The notes under the pieces are model-generated. The model was not told the origin of the DNA, ran no database searches, and was given only the letters and a program-made list of their open reading frames with translations. The translations under genes and the position numbers were made by a program. This document shows, in pieces, positions 57,369-64,000 of a stretch of 64,000 nucleotides of DNA. Position 1 is the first letter of the stretch. The number at the start of each line of letters is the position of its first letter. Origin of the DNA: Pseudaminobacter soli (ex Li et al. 2025) (GTDB lineage: Bacteria > Pseudomonadota > Alphaproteobacteria > Rhizobiales > Rhizobiaceae); contig NZ_JARXVF010000002.1 of NCBI RefSeq assembly GCF_029892515.1, positions 434,001 through 498,000 of the forward strand, given 5' to 3'.

Positions 57369-58466
57369 TCAGCTCCTGAGCGTGCGGCCGGTTTCGGCCG
57401 AGAAGAGATGTGCCTGGCTGAGGTCGAAGCTCATGCCGATGCGATCCCCCGTCCTTAGTGGCTTCGGATTGAGCATGCGCGACACCCAATCGTGGCCGTC
57501 GAACTCGGCGAACACCAGCGTCTCGTTGCCGAGCGGCTCAGTGATCGAGACGGGAAGCTCTGCACCGTGCACATCGGCCGCGTCGCCGGAATTGATGCCA
57601 TGGCCGGTCGGGTAGAGATCGTCGGGTCTGAGGCCGAACACCACCTTCTGGCCGGCGGCGACATTGGACTGGAACTGCCGGGGCAGGGGCAGGCTCGACC
57701 CATTGCCGAAGCGCAGCTTGCCGTCGTCGATAGTCGCCTCATGCAGGTTCATTGGCGGCGAGCCAATGAAGCCCGCCACAAAGCGCGTGGCCGGGCGGCG
57801 GAACACCTCGTCGGGCGAACCCACCTGCTCGATATGACCGTCGCGCATGATGACGATGCGGTCTGCCAGCGTCATCGCCTCGACCTGGTCGTGGGTGACG
57901 TAGATGACGGTCGACTGCACCTTGGCGTGCAGCTTCTTGATCTCCGTGCGCATTTGCGTGCGCAGCTTGGCATCGAGGTTCGACAAAGGCTCGTCAAACA
58001 GGAACACGTCGGGCTTGCGCACGATGGCGCGGCCCATGGCGACGCGCTGGCGCTGGCCGCCGGAAAGCTGCGAGGGGCGCCGGTCGAGGAGATGATTGAG
58101 GTCGAGGATGGCGGCCGCTTCGTTGACGCGGCGGTCGATCTCGGCCTTGGGCTCGTTGGCGATCTTGAGCGAAAAACCCATGTTCTCGCGCACCGTCATG
58201 TGCGGGTAGAGCGCGTAGGACTGGAACACCATGGAGATGTTGCGCGCACGCGGCGGCAGGTCGTTCACCGTGCGGCCGCCGATCTCGATGGCGCCGCCCG
58301 AAATGTCCTCCAGCCCCGCGATCATGCGCAGCGTCGTCGACTTGCCGCAGCCGGACGGCCCTACCAGCGCGATGAACTCGCGGTCCGCCACGTCGAGCTC
58401 GATGCCGTGCACGATCTCCAGATTGCCGTAGCGCTTGACCAGCTTCTTCAGGGATACGGTCGCCAT
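57369..58466 (-). CDS. CUT1 sugar ABC transporter ATP-binding protein (UgpC/MsmK-like)
   Basis: 365 residues from ATG 58466. It has Walker A GPSGCGKST, Q-loop VFQSYALYPHMTV, signature LSGGQRQR, Walker B VFLFDEPLSNLDA and switch His VTHDQ, then a TOBE/regulatory domain (FGLRPDDLY, PLGNETLVFAEFDGHDW). It drives the sugar transporter with the two permeases upstream, which it abuts (2-bp gap). Confidence 0.92.
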   Translation of the reverse strand: MATVSLKKLVKRYGNLEIVHGIELDVADREFIALVGPSGCGKSTTLRMIAGLEDISGGAIEIGGRTVNDLPPRARNISMVFQSYALYPHMTVRENMGFSLKIANEPKAEIDRRVNEAAAILDLNHLLDRRPSQLSGGQRQRVAMGRAIVRKPDVFLFDEPLSNLDAKLRTQMRTEIKKLHAKVQSTVIYVTHDQVEAMTLADRIVIMRDGHIEQVGSPDEVFRRPATRFVAGFIGSPPMNLHEATIDDGKLRFGNGSSLPLPRQFQSNVAAGQKVVFGLRPDDLYPTGHGINSGDAADVHGAELPVSITEPLGNETLVFAEFDGHDWVSRMLNPKPLRTGDRIGMSFDLSQAHLFSAETGRTLRS

Positions 58467-58468
58467 TG

Positions 58469-59338
58469 TCAGCCTTTCACCGCGCCCGACGTGAGGCCGG
58501 AGACGAGGTGCTTTTGCACTATGAAGGTGAGGGTGAGGGCCGGGATGATCATCACCACGGCAAGGGCGCACATGCCGCGCCAGTCGATGGTGAACTCGGC
58601 CGTGTAGTCGAGCAGGCCGACCGGCAGCGTCTTCGAATTCACCGAGCGGGTCAGTTGCGAGGCGAGCGCGAATTCGTTCCAGGACGTGAGGAAGGCGAAG
58701 ATGCCTGCCGAGGCGATGCCGGGGCCGGCCAGCGGAAACTCCACCTGCCAGAAGGCCTGCCAGCGCGTGCAGCCGTCGATCTGCGCGGCTTCCGCCAGAT
58801 CCTTCGGCACCTGCCGGAAGAAGCCGTCGATCAGCCAGATGGTGAAGGGCACGTTGAGCGCCACATAGGCCATGATCAGCCCGAAATGCGTGTCGATGAT
58901 GCCAAGCCGGGCATAGACGAAGAACAACGGCAGCGACAGCGCAATCCCCGGCACCGTGCGCGTCAGCATGAAGCCGAGGAACAGGCCCGACTTGCCGCGA
59001 AAACGATAGCGCGCGAAGGCGTAGCCTCCGGCCATGCCGACCGCAATCGCGACCGCCGTGGAGGTGATCGAAATGATGAGCGAGTTGCGGAAATATTCCA
59101 TCACCGGGATGCCGCCTTTGCCGACGCCGCTGAACATCGCGACATAGGCTTCGAAGGACAGTTCCTGCGGAATCCAGACCGGTGGTTTTGCCATGATCTC
59201 GACCGTTGGCCGCAGCGACGACAGCACGATCCAGAGACCCGGCAGGCAGATGATGGTCATGGCCGCGAACAGGCTGACCGCATGGGCGATCTTGAGAAGG
59301 CGGCGCTTGAGGCGGTGGGAGGCGTTCTCGTCGCGCAT
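58469..59338 (-). CDS. CUT1 sugar ABC transporter permease (MalG/UgpE-like)
   Basis: 289 residues from ATG 59338, 2 bp after the preceding gene. Six membrane segments and the EAA loop EAAQIDGCTRWQAFWQVEFPLAGPG are typical of the MalG family. It forms the channel with the MalF-like permease. Confidence 0.91.
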   Translation of the reverse strand: MRDENASHRLKRRLLKIAHAVSLFAAMTIICLPGLWIVLSSLRPTVEIMAKPPVWIPQELSFEAYVAMFSGVGKGGIPVMEYFRNSLIISITSTAVAIAVGMAGGYAFARYRFRGKSGLFLGFMLTRTVPGIALSLPLFFVYARLGIIDTHFGLIMAYVALNVPFTIWLIDGFFRQVPKDLAEAAQIDGCTRWQAFWQVEFPLAGPGIASAGIFAFLTSWNEFALASQLTRSVNSKTLPVGLLDYTAEFTIDWRGMCALAVVMIIPALTLTFIVQKHLVSGLTSGAVKG

Positions 59339-59340
59339 GC

Positions 59341-60279
59341 TTACCACTCCGCGCCGATCTGCGTGCGCGCCGCAGCGAGTTTGCGGAAGAAATAGACGGT
59401 GAAGAGGATCGACAGCAGGATCGACACATAGGCCATGGCGTTTGCCAGGCCCATCTTGGCGTCCGAATAGGCGGTGCGCGAAATTAGCGTCCACAACAAC
59501 TCGGTACGCTTGGCCGGGCCGCCGTCGGTCATGATCTTGACGATGTCATAGGCGCGCGCGACGTCGAGCGAACGGATCGTCATGGCGATGTAGGCAAATG
59601 GCATGATGAAGGGCCAGGTCACATAGCGGAAGGTCTGCCAGGGCGTGCAGCCATCGACGCGCGCGGCCTCCAGCGGCTCCTTGGGCATGGCGAGCAAGCC
59701 GGCGAGGATGAGGATGGCAAAGACCGACGTGGCCGACCAGATCTCGGCGACAAGGATGGCGATGAAGGCGAGGTGCCCTTCGATGAGCCAGGGTATGGCG
59801 GTATCGGTGATGCCCAGCGCCTGCAGCGCATTGTTCACTAAGCCGATATTGTCGTTGAACATGAACTTGAACTGGAAACCGACGAGGATCGGCGAGAACA
59901 TCATCGGGAACATCAGGAGTGTGCGCAGGATGCGCTGGCCGCGCGTCGCCTTCTCGACCATCAGCGCAAGGCCGAGGCCGAGCAGCATTTCGAGGTTGAG
60001 GGCGACCGTAAGCAGAAGCACGGTGCGGCCGAAGGCAGCCCAGAAATCCCAGTCGGAAAGAAGGTTGGCGTAGTTGCGCAAGCCGATGAAGACGAAAAAG
60101 GTCTCCGGCTTGGTCAGGCGGAACGGCGTAAAGCTCGAATAGAGCGACAGGGCCAGCGGCACGATCACCACCGCCGCCAGCACCACGATCGCCGGCATGA
60201 CAAGCAGCACCGGCGCGGGTAGGCGCGGAAGCCTTATCGATCTCTGTTCCAGAATATCTTCTCTGGCGGTGGCGCTCAT
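59341..60279 (-). CDS. CUT1 sugar ABC transporter permease (MalF/UgpA-like)
   Basis: 312 residues. Six membrane segments (LLVMPAIVVLAAVVIVPLAL first) and the EAA loop EAARVDGCTPWQTFRYVTWPFIMP. It follows the binding-protein gene across 139 bp that contain two stem-loops. Confidence 0.91.
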   Translation of the reverse strand: MSATAREDILEQRSIRLPRLPAPVLLVMPAIVVLAAVVIVPLALSLYSSFTPFRLTKPETFFVFIGLRNYANLLSDWDFWAAFGRTVLLLTVALNLEMLLGLGLALMVEKATRGQRILRTLLMFPMMFSPILVGFQFKFMFNDNIGLVNNALQALGITDTAIPWLIEGHLAFIAILVAEIWSATSVFAILILAGLLAMPKEPLEAARVDGCTPWQTFRYVTWPFIMPFAYIAMTIRSLDVARAYDIVKIMTDGGPAKRTELLWTLISRTAYSDAKMGLANAMAYVSILLSILFTVYFFRKLAAARTQIGAEW

Positions 60280-60342
60280 CGGGCGACCTTCCGTCTCTTA
60301 TGCGGATTCATGGACCGGCACAGGATGCGCATCAGCCCGCTC

Positions 60343-60417
60343 TTCTCCCCGCCGAAGCGGGGAGAAGGTTCTGGGCGCCGGCAGGCATGACATGCCGGCA
60401 TTGTTCTGGGATCATGC
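60343..60417. repeat. Stem-loop pair and repeat fragment between binding-protein and permease genes
   Basis: A 10-bp stem TTCTCCCCGC / GCGGGGAGAA with a CGAA tetraloop (60343-60366) and a second stem GCCGGCA / TGCCGGC (60377-60399) lie in the 139-bp gap. The stretch next to the stop codon reads, on the minus strand, TAA-G-GCATGATCCC, the same end as module A of the composite repeat, so this may be a trimmed relative. Such structures often reduce downstream expression so that the binding protein is made in excess (inference). Confidence 0.6.
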
Positions 60418-60418
60418 C

Positions 60419-61738
60419 TTAGAGCTTGCCGGCTTCCTCGAGGATCGAGGTTGCCTTGGCGGCAGCGTCATCAAGCGCCTGCTTGGAAGTCTTGTCGCCG
60501 AGGATGGCGGCCTGGAGCTCCGGATAGACGGCGTTCGAGATCTCGATCCACTCGGGGGTCTGCGGCACCGGGAAGGCGTGCTGCGCGGCTTCCTGGAAGG
60601 CCTGCAGGACCTCGGTCTTGTAAGGATCGGCCTTGGCCTGCTCGATGTCCCATTCCCACACGGCGGTGCGTGTGGGCAGCGGGCCGGCGGCGGCTTCCAG
60701 CTTCTGGCTGTCCTCATTGGTCAGGAACCAGACCAGCGAAGCGGCCGCTTCCTTGTTGGCGCAGTTCTCGGTGACCGAGAAGCCGTGATGACCCGACCAG
60801 CCGGTGCGCGTGCCCGACGAACCCTTCGGCTGCACCTTCACGCCGACATTGCCGGCCACCTTGGACGACTTCGGATCGTTGAAGAAGGAGGCCCAGCCCG
60901 GCCAGTCGAGGTTGAAGGCGACCGTGCCCGAGGCAAAGCCCTGACCGAGATCGTCCCAGAGATAGTTGGTGGTGCCGGCCGGCACCGCCTTGGCCTTGTA
61001 GAGATTGACGAACCAGTCGAGCGCGCGCACGCCGGCCTCGGAGTTGAAGGCGGGCTTGCCGTCCTTGTCGAGATATTCGCCGCCCTCGGCCACCAGCATT
61101 TCGTAGAAGCGGCCGTTAATCGCTTCTTCCTTGCCGGCGTACTGGGTGCCGTAAAAGTCCGGCGGATTGGCAAAGAACTCGGCCTGCTTGGCCACTTCGT
61201 CCCAGGTGTCGGGCGGGGTCAGCTCCTCGCCATACTTTTCCTTGTAAGCCTTCTTCTTGGCTTCGTCCTGGTAGAGGCTCTTCTGGTAATAGAGCGCGGA
61301 GACGTCGAACTGCGCGCGCGGCAGCATCACCAGCTTGCCGTCGAGCGTGGAGGCCTTGATGTTGGCCGGCACGAAGGCGTCGATCTCCTCCTTGGGCAGG
61401 AGCTTCGACAGATCGGTGTAGATACCGGGATATTGCGGCGCGAAGGACGAGTGGTTGGAGCCCACGCACCAGGTCACGCTGCCAGAGGCGATGTCCGACT
61501 TGATTTCCTTGTCGAGCTCGAAGTGGTTCTTCTTCGACAGCACGTTCACCTTGGCGCCGGTCGCCTTCTCCCATTCGCCGATGCGGGTGTAGAGTGCTTC
61601 ATATTGCTGGCCGCCGATCAGCTTGGCATCAATGGTGACGCCTTCGAACTTTCCGGGCAGGTCCGCGGCGAGAGCGGCGCTCGAGCCGACGGCAATCAAT
61701 AGGACTCCGGCCGAGACGCCGGAAAGCAGTCTGTTCAT
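60419..61738 (-). CDS. CUT1 sugar ABC transporter substrate-binding protein (SBP family 1)
   Basis: 439 residues from ATG 61738 with GGAGGAGAGGAT directly upstream. A signal peptide (MNRLLSGVSAGVLLIAVGSS, cut near ALAAD) is followed by the SBP-1 fold: IGEWEKATGAKVNVLSKKNH, SLYQDEAKKKAYKEKYGEEL, FNLDWPGWASFFNDP. It is the receptor for the sugar served by the downstream enzymes and the first gene of an eleven-gene operon. Confidence 0.9.
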   Translation of the reverse strand: MNRLLSGVSAGVLLIAVGSSAALAADLPGKFEGVTIDAKLIGGQQYEALYTRIGEWEKATGAKVNVLSKKNHFELDKEIKSDIASGSVTWCVGSNHSSFAPQYPGIYTDLSKLLPKEEIDAFVPANIKASTLDGKLVMLPRAQFDVSALYYQKSLYQDEAKKKAYKEKYGEELTPPDTWDEVAKQAEFFANPPDFYGTQYAGKEEAINGRFYEMLVAEGGEYLDKDGKPAFNSEAGVRALDWFVNLYKAKAVPAGTTNYLWDDLGQGFASGTVAFNLDWPGWASFFNDPKSSKVAGNVGVKVQPKGSSGTRTGWSGHHGFSVTENCANKEAAASLVWFLTNEDSQKLEAAAGPLPTRTAVWEWDIEQAKADPYKTEVLQAFQEAAQHAFPVPQTPEWIEISNAVYPELQAAILGDKTSKQALDDAAAKATSILEEAGKL

Positions 61739-61775
61739 ATCCTCTCCTCCCTCCAGACGGCGCGCGGGCGCCGTG

Positions 61776-61797
61776 TGAGCGCTCATAAGTGAGCGCT
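61776..61797. promoter_or_regulatory. Candidate IclR operator ahead of the sugar operon
   Basis: TGAGCGCTCA (61776-61785) is itself a perfect 10-bp palindrome, and TGAGCGCT recurs at 61790, giving AGCGCTCA-TAAG-TGAGCGCT as an 8-bp inverted repeat. It lies 38-59 bp upstream of the binding-protein start and between it and the divergent iclR gene, with an AT-rich stretch (ATTCATATAAG) following as possible promoter DNA. Confidence 0.6.
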
Positions 61798-61903
61798 TCA
61801 TTCATATAAGAAAAGCAAATTCATAAGCAGGTCAAGTTGAAACTTCTTCCTTCGGCTTTGCTTTATGCGTATATGCAAGGAGCAATTCACTGGAGGAAAT
61901 TCC

Positions 61904-62689
61904 TTGGAGGACGAGGAGACAGACCGCTACCGCGCGCCGGCGCTCGACAAGGGCCTGGACATTCTGGAGCTGTTGTCCGGGGTGGATGGCGGGCTGACGC
62001 AGGCCGAGATCGCCAAGAAACTCGACCGCAGCCCGAACGAGTTCTACCGGATGCTCGACCGGCTTGTGCGGCGCGGCTATGTCACCAAGATCGACGGCGA
62101 CCGCTATTCGCTGACCCTAAAGCTGTTCGGCCTGGCGCAACTGCATGCGCCGGTGCGCCGGCTGGTCTCCTACGCCACGCCGTTGATGCGGGAACTTGCC
62201 GAGACCTCCTGCCAGGCCAACCAGCTTGCGGTATTCGATCGGGGCGCGGCCGTGGTCATCGCGCAGCAGGAAGCGCCGGGCTACTGGGGCATTTCCATCC
62301 GCGTCGGCTCGCATATCAGCCTGTTCGACACCGGTTCGGGCCATGTGCTGCTGGCCTTCCGCTCGCCAGAGGAACGGATGATGATGATCGCGGAGAGCGG
62401 CCGCAGCACCGAGCAACCGGTCTTGAACGACGACTTCTTCAAGCGCCTCGACCTGATCCGCGAGCGCGGCTACGAGATGATGAGCAGCATGCAGACGGCG
62501 GGCGTCTACAACCTGTCAGCGCCCGTCATCGGGCCCGACGGCAAGGCGATTGCGGCGCTGACGGTGCCCTACATCACGCTCGTCAACACCCCGCACGCGC
62601 CGGACATCACGCGCACCATCGAGCTTTTGCGCGCAACCACCGGCAAGCTGTCGCTGCTCGCCGGATCGGACGTGCGCCCGCAGGAGTGA
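61904..62689 (+). CDS. IclR-family transcriptional regulator
   Basis: 261 residues if started at TTG 61904, seven bases after GGAGG; an ATG 13 codons upstream (61865) lacks a good site. An N-terminal winged helix (APALDKGLDILELLSG, LTQAEIAKKLDRSPNEFYRML) is followed by an IclR effector domain (GISIRVGSHISLFDTGSGHVL, YNLSAPVIGPDGKAIAALTV). It probably controls the divergent sugar operon and the lactonase gene that follows. Confidence 0.87.
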   Translation: MEDEETDRYRAPALDKGLDILELLSGVDGGLTQAEIAKKLDRSPNEFYRMLDRLVRRGYVTKIDGDRYSLTLKLFGLAQLHAPVRRLVSYATPLMRELAETSCQANQLAVFDRGAAVVIAQQEAPGYWGISIRVGSHISLFDTGSGHVLLAFRSPEERMMMIAESGRSTEQPVLNDDFFKRLDLIRERGYEMMSSMQTAGVYNLSAPVIGPDGKAIAALTVPYITLVNTPHAPDITRTIELLRATTGKLSLLAGSDVRPQE

Positions 62690-62750
62690 TTTGTATTTGA
62701 AGTGATGATTTTCTTGCGGGAGCCCGTGAGAAGGCGAAGGAGGAGCGCCC

Positions 62751-63590
62751 ATGATCGTCGACACGCATCTACACCTGATAGACCTTTCGGCACTGCGCTA
62801 TCCCTGGCTAGCCGGGGTTGCGGCCCTCAATCGCGACTTCCGCTATGAGGAATACGCGCGCGAGGCAAAACGGGCCGGGATTTCGGCCACGTTGCACATG
62901 GAAGTCGATGTCGATCCGGCCGAGATCGAGGCCGAAACCGACTATGTGCAGGAACTTTCCGCGCAGCCGGCCAATCTGATAGTGGGTGCCATCGCGGCCT
63001 GCCGTCCGGAGGAGGCAGGCTTTGCCGCCTATCTCGAGAGCCAGGAGGGCAATCCCTTCGTAAAAGGCTTCCGGCGCGTGCTGCATGTGATGCCCGACGA
63101 GCTGTCGGAGAGCGCGCTATTCCGTGATAATATCCGGCGGCTTGCCGGTACTGGCCTGACCTTCGATCTCTGCGTGCTGCCGCACCAGCTGTCGAAGGCA
63201 ATGGCTCTCGCCGACCTAGCGCCCGAGGTCCAGTTCGTGCTCGACCATTGCGGCGTGCCGGACATCAAGGGCGAGACAATTCATCCCTGGCGCGAGCACA
63301 TGGCGGAAATCGCCCGGCGCGACAATGTCGTGGCCAAGATATCGGGCGTCGTTGCCTATGCCGATCCCGAGAACTGGACGGTCGAGACGCTACGCCCCTA
63401 TGTCGAGCACACTATCGAGAGTTTCGGCTGGGATCGCGTTGTCTGGGGCAGCGACTGGCCGGTCTGCACGCTCGGCGGCGGCCTGTCGCAATGGGTGGCG
63501 GCAACCCATGCGCTGCTCGCCGGCGCCTCGGCCGACGAGCGCACAAAACTGCTTTCCGGCAATGCAAGGCGGATCTGGAAGTTGGCGTGA
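62751..63590 (+). CDS. Amidohydrolase-family lactonase (L-fucono-1,5-lactonase-like)
   Basis: 279 residues. The metal site starts with VDTHLHLID, then FVLDHCGVPDIKG and the catalytic Asp in VWGSDWPVCTLGGG, as in COG3618 sugar lactonases. The motif KGFRRVLHVMPDEL is also typical. It opens the lactone produced by a 6-deoxy-sugar dehydrogenase to give fuconate for FucD. It lies 61 bp after iclR. Confidence 0.87.
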   Translation: MIVDTHLHLIDLSALRYPWLAGVAALNRDFRYEEYAREAKRAGISATLHMEVDVDPAEIEAETDYVQELSAQPANLIVGAIAACRPEEAGFAAYLESQEGNPFVKGFRRVLHVMPDELSESALFRDNIRRLAGTGLTFDLCVLPHQLSKAMALADLAPEVQFVLDHCGVPDIKGETIHPWREHMAEIARRDNVVAKISGVVAYADPENWTVETLRPYVEHTIESFGWDRVVWGSDWPVCTLGGGLSQWVAATHALLAGASADERTKLLSGNARRIWKLA

Positions 63591-63607
63591 GGCGGGCAGC
63601 TATTGCC

Positions 63608-63699
63608 GTGCGTCCTTCGACGCTCGCCCTCTAGGCGAGCGCCTCAGGATGAGGGGAACCTGCGCCATCTGCGAGCGAAGCGAGCCTCGAAGGACGCAC
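63608..63699. repeat. Nested palindromic dispersed repeat (GTGCGTCCTTCGA type)
   Basis: GTGCGTCCTTCGA (63608-63620) and TCGAAGGACGCAC (63687-63699) are perfect 13-bp inverted ends. Inside is a second hairpin, CGCTCGCC-CTCTA-GGCGAGCG (63621-63641), and the box CCTCAGGATGAGG. This type is widespread in rhizobial genomes (from memory). It lies between two convergent genes. Confidence 0.8.
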
Positions 63700-63716
63700 C
63701 AAAAACTTGAATGTTT

Positions 63717-64000
63717 TCAAAAGCTCCCGCGGAACAGCTCGTTGATGACTTCAATCACGCCACGCGCCGCGTGGCGGGCAGCAAGGCCTTCGTTGATGCG
63801 GTCCGATGCGGCTTGCTGGAATGCCATATAGCCATTGTGGCGAGGGCGTACCCATGCCCCTTCCAGCGTTGCGCGGGTCGCCTTGTAGAAGTCGCCGGCT
63901 GCTGCATTGACGCCGTCGTCCTCCCATGCATCCGCGTGGCCAGGCTGGCCGCCTGCGGCCGCATAGGGCCCGCTCTGCACCTCGCCACCGGCCACCCAAT
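63717..64000 (-). CDS. ABC transporter sugar-binding protein (partial, C-terminal part)
   Basis: The last 94 codons or so of a minus-strand gene that begins right of the window. The stretch GAWVRPRHNGYMAFQQAASD followed by RINEGLAARHAARGVIEVIN is typical of the C-terminal helices of SBP family 1 (sugar-binding) proteins. It suggests that another ABC transporter starts just outside the window. Confidence 0.75.
   Translation of the reverse strand, partial: WVAGGEVQSGPYAAAGGQPGHADAWEDDGVNAAAGDFYKATRATLEGAWVRPRHNGYMAFQQAASDRINEGLAARHAARGVIEVINELFRGSF

Overview
The window is GC-rich chromosomal DNA of an alphaproteobacterium, very probably of the order Hyphomicrobiales (Rhizobiales), Mesorhizobium/Aminobacter-like. 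The reasons are a sulfatase-fold gene nearly identical in sequence style to Rhizobium phosphonate monoester hydrolase, the gene order thiC-thiO-thiS-thiG-thiE-thiD, many ABC-type catabolic operons, and dispersed palindromes beginning TAGAGCATGATCCCGAA and GTGCGTCCTTCGA, both familiar from rhizobial genomes. The genus is inference. No tRNA, rRNA, insertion sequence, phage gene or CRISPR array was seen.

Layout. 1-5106 (minus): an MdtABC-type RND efflux operon, cut at the left edge. 5277-9122: cobalamin-dependent methionine synthase metH behind a perfect 20-bp palindrome. 9155-12566: phosphonate monoester hydrolase, a divergent ureohydrolase, and a Nudix-like gene with a confusing set of short overlapping frames. 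12947-19178: creatininase-family protein plus DppA-like binding protein, an XRE/cupin regulator, a DauA-like flavoprotein and malonyl-CoA synthetase matB. 19236-25509: a MocR regulator divergent from a five-gene operon (NMT1/Pht5-like protein, amino-acid ABC transporter, M20 amidohydrolase). 25563-28863 (minus): periplasmic rhodanese, YeeE/YedE sulfur transporter, a Cys-Pro repeat protein and an HGHFH protein. 29133-40215: a spermidine/putrescine-type ABC transporter and LysR regulator, divergent from an M20 hydrolase, a YtcJ-like amidohydrolase, a COG0523 GTPase and a ThDP-dependent decarboxylase.

40329-45680 (minus): thiamin biosynthesis operon behind a TPP riboswitch. 45836-48221: exbB-exbD-tonB. 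48326-51277: a cobalamin riboswitch, then gbcA-gbcB (glycine betaine demethylase) and a small ORF. 51319-63590: an L-fucose-type non-phosphorylative sugar acid locus. It has an eleven-gene minus-strand operon with a CUT1 sugar ABC transporter, two enolase-superfamily proteins, a mutarotase, oxidoreductases and a diketo-acid hydrolase, divergent from an IclR regulator and a lactonase. The right edge cuts a sugar-binding protein gene.

Most units follow one plan: a regulator divergent from, or beside, an ABC transporter and a set of hydrolases or oxidoreductases, as in a soil or rhizosphere scavenger. The observations I rate highest are the cobalamin riboswitch in front of gbcAB, the Cys-Pro repeat protein coupled to the sulfur transporter, dispersed repeats whose ends form the stop codons of the genes they follow, and the amidohydrolase/COG0523/ThDP-enzyme cluster, whose substrate I cannot name.
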